Shown here piece after piece: positions 33,975 through 44,500 of a stretch of 64,000 bases of DNA. Position 1 is the first letter of the stretch. Every line of letters begins with the position of its first letter. The notes under the pieces are model-generated. The model did no database searches. It was given only the letters and a program-made list of their open reading frames with translations, and was not told the origin of the DNA. The position numbers and the translations under genes were made by a program. Source of the DNA: Pagrus major (Eukaryota; Chordata; Actinopteri; Spariformes; Sparidae); NCBI RefSeq assembly GCF_040436345.1, contig NC_133219.1:24836709-24900708 (forward strand), read 5' to 3'.

Positions 33975-34177
33975 GTAAGTGTCGCCATGTTTTGATAGTA
34001 TTTACAGTTGCCTACGAGTATGGTGAAGTCAGTTTGAAATTGGCTAACTAGTTAGCTCCACTTCGGTCCGCTACACAATGCCGCTGGAAGTGAGTTTAAC
34101 GTTAATAATATTACGAGGGAGCTTGGTTGTCACAGTAAAAAGTCTGGAAACATGTGCAGACTGGAGACAGAGACTAT

Positions 34178-34526
34178 TGTTAACTTCCCAGCTGTAGACC
34201 CCGAACCGTAGTAAAGGGCCTCTGGTTTGATGCAGTAGAACACAACAAAATCCCAGGACTTCGTCTGAACGAGAGAACGGCTCTTTATTTTCAACGTTGA
34301 AGGATTTTATAACACGGCACTGTACATAGCCTCTCTCTCTACTGTGGCTGCAGCTCATCACCCACAACACACCCGCACTCCACTTTCCGGTCACTCCGTT
34401 GCATGACACTGACGTCACACCCACACCTGGCACACTAATGTCGCGTACCCCCTATGTCACAGGCACACACACACACCCAGCCCTACATACACAATCAGTC
34501 ATACACATCAGGCTCAGCCTGTAACA
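34178..34526 (-). repeat. Gypsy C 3' LTR
   Basis: 349 bp, starting TGTTAACTTCCC and ending CCTGTAACA on the + strand. The complement of TTTATTTTC near 34287 gives AATAAA on the coding strand. Confidence 0.95.
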
Positions 34527-34541
34527 CTACCCCCACTCTGG
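34527..34541 (-). promoter_or_regulatory. Gypsy C polypurine tract
   Basis: On the minus strand CCAGAGTGGGGGTAG lies directly before the 3' LTR start TGTTACAGG. This is the expected plus-strand cDNA primer. Confidence 0.85.
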
Positions 34542-35215
34542 ATGATGATTAAACCCTTAACATCACTCCAGCACTGTCACACAGCAGAAGGAAATCTTCA
34601 ACATTCTATAATAAAACATTTCTCCTCAGTGTCCATTTTTCCCACAGTCCATGAAGGGATCCTCCCACTCTGGAAGGAGGGCAACTTAAAATGGAGGGCA
34701 AATGTTCAATAAAGGTCCATGAATGCATACTGCATGTCCTTCTCACAGAAGTGTAACACCACATCTATGCTTTAACAGCTGAAAAGGAAATTACTGGTTA
34801 GTGGAGCCTCATAACCAAAACTTAGCAACGTCACTCCATTGTCATTTTAACACACAGTTTGTTTGTTTTTTCGGGCAGAGATAACAACTCTTGTTCAAAG
34901 CCAAGAAAAATTGTGCATATCAATCCAAACATGACACCTGCTCTCAAAATGAACCTGGCACCTCAAGTGAACCTTACTCAAGTGAACCTTACTCTTCTCA
35001 CTGAAATTTGTACAGTCAAGTTTAAATGCAAAAGGATACCAAAATAACAAAGTGCAGCCACAGTATACAAGCTATGCAATCACATTCAAGTAGGTCTGTG
35101 CATTTACCTGCCAACTTATGAACTTGTACTCTGACACTGTTTAGTGCAACTTAGAAAGATTTGACTATAAAACCCTTTTTTTTTTTCTTTTCTTTTCCCC
35201 CAGGTAAAATACCTC
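34542..35215 (-). other. Gypsy C 3' untranslated segment
   Basis: Between the end of pol and the polypurine tract there is no conserved frame. No env-like sequence is seen. Confidence 0.65.
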
Positions 35216-35967
35216 TCAGTCCTTAGAAAATAACCAGTCACCAAACCTATCCGGTGCTCTGCAGACTCTCTGGGGTCTCTGCATTGATGTGGAGGGTGAA
35301 GGATGGCTCCTTTCGCCAGCCCCAGCAGTCTGGGGCCAGGTGATGTCATCAGGATGCTGGCTGCTGTTCAGCGGAACCGGTGATGAGAGGCAGGGGCCCT
35401 GAGAGGCCCCCCGAGGTGCATCCTGTGTCTCTGATGGGGTGTCCCACAGGTTGAGGGGACCGATGTAGGAATCAGTGGGGTCCTCATCAGCTGTGGGTGG
35501 TGGCACCTCCACTGGTGACCATGCGTTGGCGCTCTGGAAAATCCAGCTGTTGTCCAGCGTTGTTCTGGAGTAGTAACGCTTGAGCTTGTCATGATGGACG
35601 ACCTTGACCTTTGACCTTTGGCCTTTCTGGATGCGGTAGACCAAGTCATCCAGCAGGCCCACAATGAAGTAAGGGCCCTCGTAGGAAGGCAGGAACTTCT
35701 TTACTTTATTCTTCACTGCCTTGGTGCCTTTAATCAGGTACCATACTGCATCTCCCACCTTGTACTGGACTTGGCAGATGGTTTTGTCATAATGTCTTTT
35801 GGCACGCTCTGCAGATCACCCCAGAGTCTCCCGGGCTAGCTGGTGAGAGAACACTAAGCGTTCCCTTAGCTGCATGACATAGTCGGGGAGAGTGATGACA
35901 TCATTGGTGTCCGGAGGTGGGCTGACAACCAGGTCTATGGGCTCAGTGATCTCCCTCCCAAAAAGCA
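35216..35967 (-). pseudogene. Gypsy C pol, C-terminal part after integrase
   Basis: The frame at 35216-35758 has VGDAVWYLIKGTKAVKNKVK and YEGPYFIVGLLDDLVYRIQK, the SH3-like/GPF-Y type domain found at the C-terminus of gypsy integrases, followed by a Pro/Ser-rich tail. A TGA at 35816-35818 separates it from the preceding part. Confidence 0.8.
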
Positions 35968-37521
35968 TCATGTTGGGGGACAATCCGGTGGAGCTGTGCC
36001 GGGTGGCTTGATAAGCCATGACTGCATACGGGTCATCCGATCCCAGTCCCAGTGACATCTCTCAGTTGTAGTTGCCAGGATTTTCTGTAGAGTGGCATTA
36101 AAGTGCTCCACTTGGCCGTCGGATTGAGGGCGAAATGGGGTGGTGTGTGTCTTTTCGATTCCCAGCAGCTTATACATCTCCTGGAACACAGCTGACTCAA
36201 AGTTTGTGCCCTGGTCACTGTGCAGTGAGTGTGGGGCCCCATACCTGCACACCCACTCAGAGGCGATTTTGTCAGCCACTGTGGCTGCTTCCTGGTTGGG
36301 GACTGGATAAGCTTCCACCCAGTTACTGAAATAGTCGCTTACCACTAGTATGTAGCGATTATGTCTCTCAGTCTCATTTAGTGGGCCCATCAGGTCAACT
36401 ACAATCCTCTCCATGGGGGCACCCACTTTAACTGTGCCCATGGCCGCCCGAGGAGTCTTCTTGGGGCGGGCTTTGGCAGTGCAGTTGCTGCAGGTGCGGC
36501 ACCACAGTGTGACATCATCCTTCATGCTGTACCAGAAATATCTTGTCTTGAGGCAAGCTAGGGTCTGCTCAACCCCAAAATGGCCACCCACTGGACCATC
36601 ATGCATCTGCTTCATCACAGCGGTGCGATAAGCCTGTGGCAGCAGGATCTGGGGATAGAACACGTTTCCCTCGCTGCAGTAAAACTTTCTCATTAAAGTC
36701 CCATCCTTCTGATAGAGCCGTTTCCACTGTGCCCAATAAGCTTTGGTGGCCGGGCTACAATGTGCTATGTCAGTCCATGTTGGTCGGCCCCTCCCTTCCT
36801 CAATCCACTTCCACACAGGCTCCAGGTCTGGATCAGTCATTTGTGCCGCTCTCAACTGCTCGTGGGTCCACCCACTGAACAGATCGGCCTGTGGTGATTC
36901 ACTCACTCTGTGGATGGTAGGATGAGACAGGAGGTGGTCGTGGTTGTCTGTTTTACTCGTGTCGCCTACCCCCACTAGAGGTTGCTCTGGGGGTCTTGTG
37001 ATGAGGGCCTCTGTAGTTGGGTTGTCTGTTAAGTTGCACTGTACTCCTTTATTGTGATGCAGGTCCTCTCTGGGGACGGGCTCTGGCACAGTGCACAGGC
37101 ATGAGTCTCTACACGGCCTCCTGGACGGTGCATCGGCATTCTGGTGATGTTTCCCTGGGCGGTGAAGCACCTGGAAGTCGTACTCCGCCAGTTTCTCCAG
37201 CCAGCGGGCCAGCTGCCCCTCTGGCTCTCTCAGCCTGGTCAGCCAGCGCAGACTGTTGTGGTCGGTCTGTACAGTGAACGGTCTCCCGAGTAGATATTGT
37301 CTGAAATGGGAGGTGAACTCTACTACCGCCAGGAGCTCACGTCTGGTAGTACAGTAGTTTTGATCTGAAGAAGACAGTCTTCTGCTGCCATACGCCAGAA
37401 CTCTCTCTTCTCCCCCCTGCTGCTGGGAGAGGACAGCTCCTATCCCTGAGTCACTAGCGTCAGTGTCCAGAAAGAATTCGCCACTGTCGAGAGGGTAGGC
37501 GAGAACAGGTGCTGATGTCAG
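35968..37521 (-). pseudogene. Gypsy C RNase H and integrase
   Basis: RNase H (about 37190-37500) shows FFLDTDASDSGIGAVLSQQQ, RRELLAVVEF and TDHNSLRWL. Integrase follows: an HHCC zinc domain (GHFGVEQTLACLKTRY, then CRTCSNC) and the DDE core with VVDLMGPLNET, HSDQGTNFE and SDGQVEHFN. The 400-codon frame is open across this part. A shift near 36050 moves the rest of the integrase to another frame. Confidence 0.92.
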
Positions 37522-39240
37522 TCATGTCTTCAGTTCCTCGAATGCCTCCCGGCACTCGGCTGTCCAGTTAAAGCGTGCATACTTTTTAGTGAGTTCATGC
37601 AGTGGCTTAGCGATGGTGGCAAAATCCTCCACGAAGCGTTGGTAATAGGACGCCAGACCGACAAACTGACGCACCTCTGAGACGTTCTGGGGTGTGGGCC
37701 ACTCTGCCACTTTTCTTACTTTCTCTGGGTCAGTGGCGATGCCTTTGGCAGAGATGATGTGCCCCAGGTAACCAACCTGCTCCCGGAACAAACAACACTT
37801 GGATGGTTTCAACCTTAAGGTGGCTTCACGCAGCCTGCTGAACACCTGTCTGAGCCGCTCCAGCATCTGAGTGATGTCTTGCCCCAGTACAATGACGTCG
37901 TCCAGGTATACCAGGCACGTTTCCCACTGTAGCCCAACCAGGACTCTATCCATGAGCCGCTGGAATGTGGCCGGCGCGTTACAGAGTCCAAATGGCATGA
38001 CATTCCACTCAAAGAGCCCCTTTCGGGTGCAGAAGGCGGCGGCTTTGCGGGCTCTGGGTGTCAGCTCCACCTGCCAGTAGCCCGATGTCAAGTCCAACGT
38101 GCTGAAGTACTTTGCAGTGGATAAAGTGTCCAAAGTGTCCTGTATACGGGGCAGGGGGTAAGCATCTTTAATAGTGCGATCATTCAGGGGTCTGTAATCC
38201 ACACACAGGCGTGAGCTCTAGTCCTTTTTGCGCACCATCACGATCGGTGCTGCCCAGCTGCTGTTGCTTGGCCGTGCGACACCTGCCTCTAGGCTCTGCT
38301 TCAGCTGCTGGTCCGCTGCAGCCTGTTTGTCTCTGGCCATCCTGCGAGGTTGCTGTTTGACAGGTGGCCCAGGTGTGGTCAGGATGTCGTGCTGGACAAG
38401 GCTGGTGCGGCCTAGGTCAGTGGGCCCAATGGAGAAAACATCACTGTACAACTCTAGTAGTTCAGCTAGTCTCCAGTGGTCCTCTTCGGGCAGGTTTTCA
38501 CAGCTTTCGGCATACAGCGCCTGCAGGTGGTTGGGTACAGGAGCGTCAGCTGGATGAACATGATCAAGTGCTGCTGTGGCTTTGGTAGGGTGGGGCTCCA
38601 CCTCCCCCAGCACCTTCGCTGGTTGGAGGACGCCAGCCACAGCCCCCTTTCTCAGTGTGACCGGCGTGGCATCGGGGTTGAAGACTCGGATGGGGATGCC
38701 AGACTGCCGTGCCTGCACAACGAAGCGGGCCACTAGGACGCGGTGTCTTTTAATGAAGCTCTTGGCGGGGCTTAGCATGAGTTCTCCAGCAGCCGCGGAA
38801 TGGGGGAGGGTGGTGCCAGGCACCATGTATTCACGCCCTGGCTCTAACACTGTCCTGCGTGCCACCCTGACAAACCACACCTCATGTTCTGGGCTGGGGA
38901 CGAAGCGGGGTATCTCTTCTCTGAAAAGAGTTATTTTCCGACGGCCATAATCCAAACAGGCCTGCGCCTGCAGCAGGAAAGGGTGCCCCAGGATAATGTC
39001 TGTATTCTCAGCTGTGTCTGCCAAGATGAAGTTAACATTGGTAATATAGTTCCTGATGACTACTGGGACAGTGATTTCTCCCAAGACCACCAGGCCCTCT
39101 GGCCCGACACCCTGCAGGACCTCTGCCAGCGATGGCTGAATAGAAAAGTCTTGTAACAATGGAGTGGCAGCACATTTCTCCGTGCCCCAGAGTCTAGCAA
39201 GACACAGATTTCGAGTCCATAAATTGTCACTTGAACACAC
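37522..39240 (-). pseudogene. Gypsy C protease C-terminal half and reverse transcriptase
   Basis: The first frame (38218-39240) contains the end of the protease (NTDIILGHPFL) and a long linker, then WAAPIVMVRKKD before a TAG at 38218-38220. Reverse transcriptase resumes in the same frame (37522-38217): LCVDYRPLNDRTI, FSTLDLTSGYWQVEL, FGLCNAPATFQRLMDRVL, YLDDVIVLG with the LDD box, YLGHIIS and YYQRFVEDF. A TGA at 37522-37524 ends it before RNase H. Confidence 0.92.
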
Positions 39241-40787
39241 ATTTCCTCCTCCTCTTGACTCCTAGCACTCCTAGCCTGGGTGACATTCACTGCAGGCTGT
39301 TTAGGGCGACGGGGGGATGGGCAATTTCTCTGAAAATGTCCAACGCCTGCACAGTTGTGGCAAACAACCTGTCCCAAATCTCTTCCCTTAGGGCTGTCAG
39401 TTTTCTTGGGTCGCCACTGCTGGAGAGGTTTTGGCGGCCTCCCTGGTGTTTCAGTATGCATCATGGCCACTCTCTCTGGCTCCCCATAACATAGCAGGTT
39501 ATCATTTTCACGTACTGTAGCTGCTCTGGTTCTCCGTTCAGTGGCACTGGCTGCCCCCGAGCGCATCAGCTGTGTGACTGTCTGTGCGGCCTTTCTGGTG
39601 GTTTCATACCTGCGGTCTATGTGGTAGGCTCTGGCCAGGGTGTGTGGCTTTCCCTCCAGAAGTTTCTGCACCAGCTCAGCATCGGCCAGGGCGTTGGTGA
39701 ATATCTCCACACTGATAGCATCCTGCTCCAACTCTCCGCGATCAGCATACGCGATTGAAACCTTCTCATAAATGTCATCTCTCAGTGTGTGCAGGCTTTC
39801 ACCTGGCTTTCTGGTTCTTTGTTTCAGTTCAATGCCAATGGCTGCAGCATGCTCTGAGCACGGCCCGTAGGCAGCCTGGATCTCCTCCACAATGTGCTGA
39901 TAGCTCCATCGAGCAGACCTTGGATTTTTGTGGACGATAGCGCCCGCTGCTCCAGTCAGACTGAACCTTAACTGTACAGCCATGGTCTTCTCTGACCAGT
40001 AATTACTGCTGGCACAGCTCTCAAACTGGTAAAGAAAGTCTTTCCATGCACCGGTTCCGTCAAACTGACCTGGCCGCAGCGTGGGGATTCTCTCTCTCTG
40101 TCCATAATGTTCATCATCGCTGCTGTCTGTGGGGCACTCATGGCGCGCTGAGCGCGCTGTGGGACGATGAGGTGGGAGGCTAGCTGGCAGAGGGACGCAG
40201 TCGTAACTCTGGGCCTGTACTCGATGATTTGGGGTGAATAGTGAGATAATTTGTGGGGCAAGGGAGGCTTGAGCCTGGACAACAGGGGTGCTGGTGGCAA
40301 AATAGTCACTGTTCATTTGGGCAAAGGGGTTAATCATTTGGCCAGTAGTGGGGAGAGCAACTGCTGTAGGTAATGGCGTGGCAGGAGTATAATTGACCTG
40401 CGGGGACGTTGCAAACTCACCACAGGCCTCCTTTCGCTGCACCGCCGGCGGGGTGAAGGGGTTAGTAGATCTGGAGGGCGGCGGGGTGAGCGGCCATCCC
40501 GTGCACAACGGCGGTGGTAACGTGGAGACCGCTGCTCCGCTAGCTGCCGGGGTTAGCTCCATGCTAACCACGAAGGGATTAGTGCTGTATCTGTTGTCAG
40601 CACGTCCGCCGGTTACTGCGTTAGCCATGTTAGCTCCGAAAGTCTCTGTTGTGTCTGTCACAAACGGATTCATGCTGATATTCTGGTTAATTACTTCCCT
40701 TTTCTTTTGCTTGGCGGCGATGAAGTCCGAGCGCTCCGCCATTTTCTCTCGCGCCGTCCGACTCCCACCGCTGCCAAATGCAGTCAT
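39060..40787 (-). pseudogene. Gypsy C Gag and protease N-terminal half
   Basis: I prefer the ATG at 40785-40787 (MTAFGSGGSRTAREK) because earlier codons fall in the LTR and primer-site region. The N-terminal 155 residues are rich in Pro/Thr and hold four NPF tripeptides (40662-40670, 40572-40580, 40455-40463, 40323-40331). The capsid part follows (FDGTGAWKDFLYQFESCASS, RKPGESLHTLRDDIYEKV). A zinc knuckle CHNCAGVGHFQRNC lies at 39321-39362. Then VLLDSGARRNVLPL gives the protease active-site loop. The frame diverges from the rest of the protease near 39160, which is a mutation and not a normal Gag-Pol junction, because it splits the protease domain. Confidence 0.9.
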
Positions 40788-40846
40788 TTTCTCTGCAGAT
40801 TCCTCTTTTTCCTTGCTGAATAATAAATGTCTCTTACTTGCAGACG

Positions 40847-40864
40847 ATCCCGGACGAGCCCCCA
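40847..40864 (-). promoter_or_regulatory. Gypsy C primer-binding site, tRNA-Pro type
   Basis: TGGGGGCTCGTCCGGGAT on the minus strand, 1 base inside the 5' LTR. This is the 18-base tRNA-Pro complement classic in gammaretroviruses, seen here in a Ty3/gypsy element. Confidence 0.92.
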
Positions 40865-40865
40865 G

Positions 40866-41217
40866 TGTTAACTTCCCAGCTGTAGACCCCGAACCATAGT
40901 AAAGGGCCTCTGGTTTGATGCAGTAGAACACAACAAAATCCCAGGACTTTGTCTGAACAAGAGAACGGCTCTTTATTTTCAACGTTGCAGGATTTTATAA
41001 CACGGCACTGTACATAGCCTCTCTCTCTACTGTGGCTGCAGCTCATCACCCACAACACACCCGCACTCCACTTTCCGGTCACTCTGTCGCATGACACTGA
41101 CGTCACACCCACACCTGGCGCACTAATGTCGCGTACCCCCTATGTCACAGGCACACACACACACGCCCCAGCCCCACATACATAATCAGTCATACACATC
41201 AGGCTCAGCCTGTAACA
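40866..41217 (-). repeat. Gypsy C 5' LTR
   Basis: 352 bp, same termini as the 3' LTR. It is the promoter-bearing copy on the minus strand. Confidence 0.95.
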
Positions 41218-41737
41218 CTATACGAACAGTGTCCAAGAGTTTGGAGACTGTGTTGGAGACAAACACAGCTTTCGCTAGCTGTTTTTAGATGTTACCTGTT
41301 GCAGGTCAGTGGGGGATGGGAGCCGGGTGGTTGTGTTGGGGAGTGGGGAGTCTCTCATGTAATGGTGGACAACACACAAATTCCTAAGTGTTGGCTTATT
41401 AAGCTTATACAACCAGTTGAACGACAGCATCTTGGCGAGCCATAGCGATACATCCACCGTAAACATTAGTGCATGCTACCGCTAGCGTAAGCGGCATCCT
41501 CTCCCTGAGAGGGGCGTGTAGCAGGCAAGGCAGGCGTTGACAGACGGAGCTCATTAGCATTTAAAGGTGCAGGCACAGAAACAGCCTGCTCTCAGTAGAG
41601 CTCACTTGAGCGACTTTTAGACAGCTGAAATTCAGGCCCACTGATGGGTTTGGGGCAATACATTTCGAATACAGTGTTGTTGGACCTCTGACAGCTGTGT
41701 GAAATTGATGAAAAACAGTATAATATGGGACCTTTAA

Positions 41738-42455
41738 ATAGTTGTTGTTGAATGGTTACAGCAATCAAATTAGTAACAGGAAGTCTTTTTTTTTTTTTTT
41801 TACCAGATCGAAGAGTCAATTTCCAAAATTCATATCTCCACTAGTTTTAACTTTCTTGCAACCAAATTTTGGTTCTGTGTAGTAATAATATAGTGTCTGT
41901 CACATCTAGAAATTATTTGGTCCTGCATAAAAAAAATGACACACACTTTTTGGGTTATTTTGACTGTACATTTTCCCAAGAAGGATAATATTAATTTCCT
42001 TGAAACTTTAGTATGTGAAAGTGTTGATATTCATTGCATATAAAAGAAAATTTCAAAGATGTGTTATTACTCCTTCATGGTTTATGCTTTTTTAAATTAG
42101 CTAATTTTTTGTACTTTTCACTGGCTGTAATGTGACATTCAGTGGTTTTATTTCATCAGTACTTGTACTGTGTTGATTTCAAGGTTTTCTATCCATCTGA
42201 TATGTACTGAGCCTATTTTTCATTGAAATTGGCAAGTTACAACTTGAAATTGCTTGGTTTGTTGCATATAGGTGATGTCATCCTGTTCTGTGTGTATGTG
42301 TCATAACATGGTGTTTTGAACCAGCCTTAGTGTGTTTTCTTCCAAAAGGTGGATGTCCTACAGTGTCAGTGCACCTGAATGCACCGTGAGGAGCGTGAGG
42401 TGACAGCTGAATTCAATGAACTAATCAGTGTGGAGTGGAGTGGCATGAAGACTGT
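41738..42455. other. Intergenic stretch without a visible gene
   Basis: AT-rich sequence with a T run at 41788-41802. No conserved coding segment is seen. Confidence 0.5.
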
Positions 42456-43155
42456 GGCTGTGTCCAAATTCAGGGTCTGCAGCCTTCGAAGGGCACATTT
42501 GAAGGCCAATTACATCACAACGCTGCGCGAAGGCTGTCCAAATTCGAAGGCTCCTTCAAATGCAGCCCACAAATGCAGCCTTCATTTCCCCTTTTTGGAG
42601 GACGCACCGCTACTATCCTTCGCGGCCTCCCATATCCCAAGATCCTTTGCGCGCCGCTCAGTCCCGAAACAGAAGAGGGAAAGAAAGAGAAAATGGCGAC
42701 ATCAAGTGGCACAGACATGACATTCAAGTGTGAGTCTTGGGTTTATACTCGGTTTTTACTCATTTGAACATCCAACGCCAGACAGTTAAACTTCAAGGGA
42801 CTATAAAACCTCCAAATTTTAACTTTCAGTTAAAATACGTGACGCTGGTAATACTATGGTAAATATAGTTGTTATTCACGTAAGGGGTTAATGTTTATTT
42901 TGTAATGTTGATAATTCAATTTAGATTTTACACATTGTACACACACAAATAAATGTACACGTTTGATAGATTTGAACCAAAACAGACTTTAATGCATGAA
43001 CACCTGGTGACGCAACCAGGAAATACTCCGAAGGCTAGACCGTCCCATTTAACAACGGTGGACGTGGCCTTCAAGGTCTCTCCGAAGGACCCGGCTTTCG
43101 TGGGCCGCAAAGGCCGCGTCCTTGAAGGATGCAGCCCCTGAATTTGGACACAGCC
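42456..43155. mobile_element. MITE-like element with GGCTGTGTCCAAATTCAGGG ends
   Basis: GGCTGTGTCCAAATTCAGGG (42456-42475) is mirrored by CCCTGAATTTGGACACAGCC ending at 43155. Similarity continues inward (CTGCAGCCTTCGAAGG against CCTTGAAGGATGCAG). A TGT lies on both sides and could be a 3-bp target duplication, as in PIF/Harbinger elements. A short frame MATSSGTDMTFK near 42693 could be a trace of a Myb-like exon. Classification is tentative. Confidence 0.7.
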
Positions 43156-43815
43156 TGTGTTTTTCACGCATTCAGTGTGAAGACTGGTGGTGAGGAGGAG
43201 GCTGCTGTGCTGTGCTGGGCTGTGTTGGGCAGAAGAGGACTCCCCACTTACCTGGAAACCCCCCCCCCCCCCCTCTCAGAGGATCGCTGGCACCCAAAAG
43301 AAGAGAAAAGTCGAATAATTTTCCCTGTTCATCTCTCTCTGACTCTAACTCTTTCCTAGAGATCAGCAGGCTGTAGGAGACCAAGCTCAATAAAGGCTGA
43401 GGCATCAGACGGTGTAGGACCGTGGAGAAGTGGGCCCACCTCCCCCCTTGGAGTACCATTAAGGCCTCCTAATTAGAAGAGTCTAGCGAGGAGTCGAGGA
43501 ATATATTGCCCCGCTTCCCCCCCGATTGAAGGCTGTGCTGCAATCATCTTAAACCCAGCCCACCAGAAATGCACATTTTATTCTAAATAAATGGGGTTTT
43601 CCCTTTTTTTACTTCAACCCTGTGTCTTGCTATTTTAACTCAACGTGGTTCCTAACCAGTCCAAGTTCCAGAACCTTTTAACTTTTATTTTTAATTGTGT
43701 GGTGTGACATATGGACAAAATATTAATCTTTGTTCCTTTGCTCAATACACACGTTCTAAAGGCAAAGTACAGCTCTTCGCCTGTTTCAGGTGTGCCAAAA
43801 GTGTTCTTGATCACA
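43156..43815. other. Unclassified, possible LTR-like sequence
   Basis: It contains a run of 14 C (43259-43272) and an AATAAATGGGG polyadenylation-like site near 43585 on +. It resembles an LTR or 3' UTR, but no boundaries or partner were found. Confidence 0.3.
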
Positions 43816-44500
43816 TCAGTGTACTCTTAAAGGGGTTGCATCTGGGTCGTTGAATCGCACAGCTTGCAAGATCTCTAGGGCTGGACCCTTCACACTTTCC
43901 ATTATTCTCATTCTCTTTTCTCTGTCTGGTCGATCACACTCCTCTACCATTAGGCGCGCTTGCTCGATCCAGTTGTCCAGCTGCTCCTCTCCAGGAGGTG
44001 TAGGGACGACACCAGAGAAAGTTCTCAATCTCCTGTATGAGTTACTGTCACTAGTGGGCTTAGATGTTCTCTGCATTATGTCTCCCACTGCTCTAATAAT
44101 GGCTTCAGGTGTGGATGCTTGGAGTGTAAAAACTGGCTCAGGTACTTGTTGCTCTTCCTGCACAGCATCCCTTATTTGTTCCTCAATGGACACATGTTCC
44201 TCTTCAAAGGGTCCAACAATCCTCTATGGAAAGTCACTGCCCCCTGGTAACACGTCCAAAGGAATGGCTTCTGTGTTGACTTTCTCTCTGCATTCACAAA
44301 GTACAGTTAGGGCTTGACACTGAGGATCATACATCCTTCCTCTGACCCTTACATGTCCAAGGGCTTTTATGGTCTGTAAGGTTTATTAAATAAAGCCAAT
44401 CTGTGTGTCCTCTGGCACATCTTTGACTAATATGGCATATTCAGGGTTAATGCCTTCTCCTTTGCACCAGTGCTGTAGTTGTGTCATAATGACTGTGACT
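43816..44500 (-). pseudogene. PNMA-like Gag relic
   Basis: Frame 43816-44193 (125 codons) contains RRLRTFSGVVPTPPGEEQLD, NWIEQARLMVEECDRPDREK and MESVKGPALEILQAVRFNDP, the capsid N-terminal pattern of the PNMA/Ty3-type Gag family. Upstream, 44390-44470 encodes INPEYAILVKDVPEDTQIG, like the PNMA N-terminal segment, but a stop and shift intervene. No pol or LTR is attached. PNMA proteins are domesticated Gags that can form capsids; this copy looks decayed. Confidence 0.65.

Larger units (their letters stand above)
34178..41217 (-). mobile_element. Full-length Ty3/gypsy retrotransposon C
   Basis: Two LTRs (34178-34526 and 40866-41217) bound a 7040-bp element on the minus strand, with TGTT...AACA termini and CTAT duplicated at 34174-34177 and 41218-41221. 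It has a tRNA-Pro-type primer site, a polypurine tract, and gag-protease-RT-RNase H-integrase order. No env is present. By eye the LTRs differ by about nine substitutions and one small indel, so the insertion is moderately young. At least five lesions disable pol: a shift near 39160, stops at 38218, 37522 and 35816, and a shift near 36050. Confidence 0.95.
33398..41733 (+). mobile_element. THAP/TTAA transposon, copy 2, interrupted by gypsy C
   Basis: The left end AGGTCCCATATTATG (33398) and right end CATATTATA-type complement ending GGGACCT (41733) match the termini of copy 1. TTAA follows on the right (41734-41737), but the left flank reads ACAA, so the duplication is eroded on that side. 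The left part (33398-34177) and right part (41218-41733) together align with copy 1 in opposite orientation. The gypsy C element sits between them. Confidence 0.82.

Noticed and set aside
39060..39240. Programmed frameshift between gag and pol in gypsy C
   Set aside because: The shift lies within the protease domain, after the DSGA loop, where a working element would not change frame. A mutation is the simpler reading.
42379..42720. 113-codon frame as a host gene
   Set aside because: It overlaps the GGCTGTGTCC-ended MITE and shows no recognisable domain.
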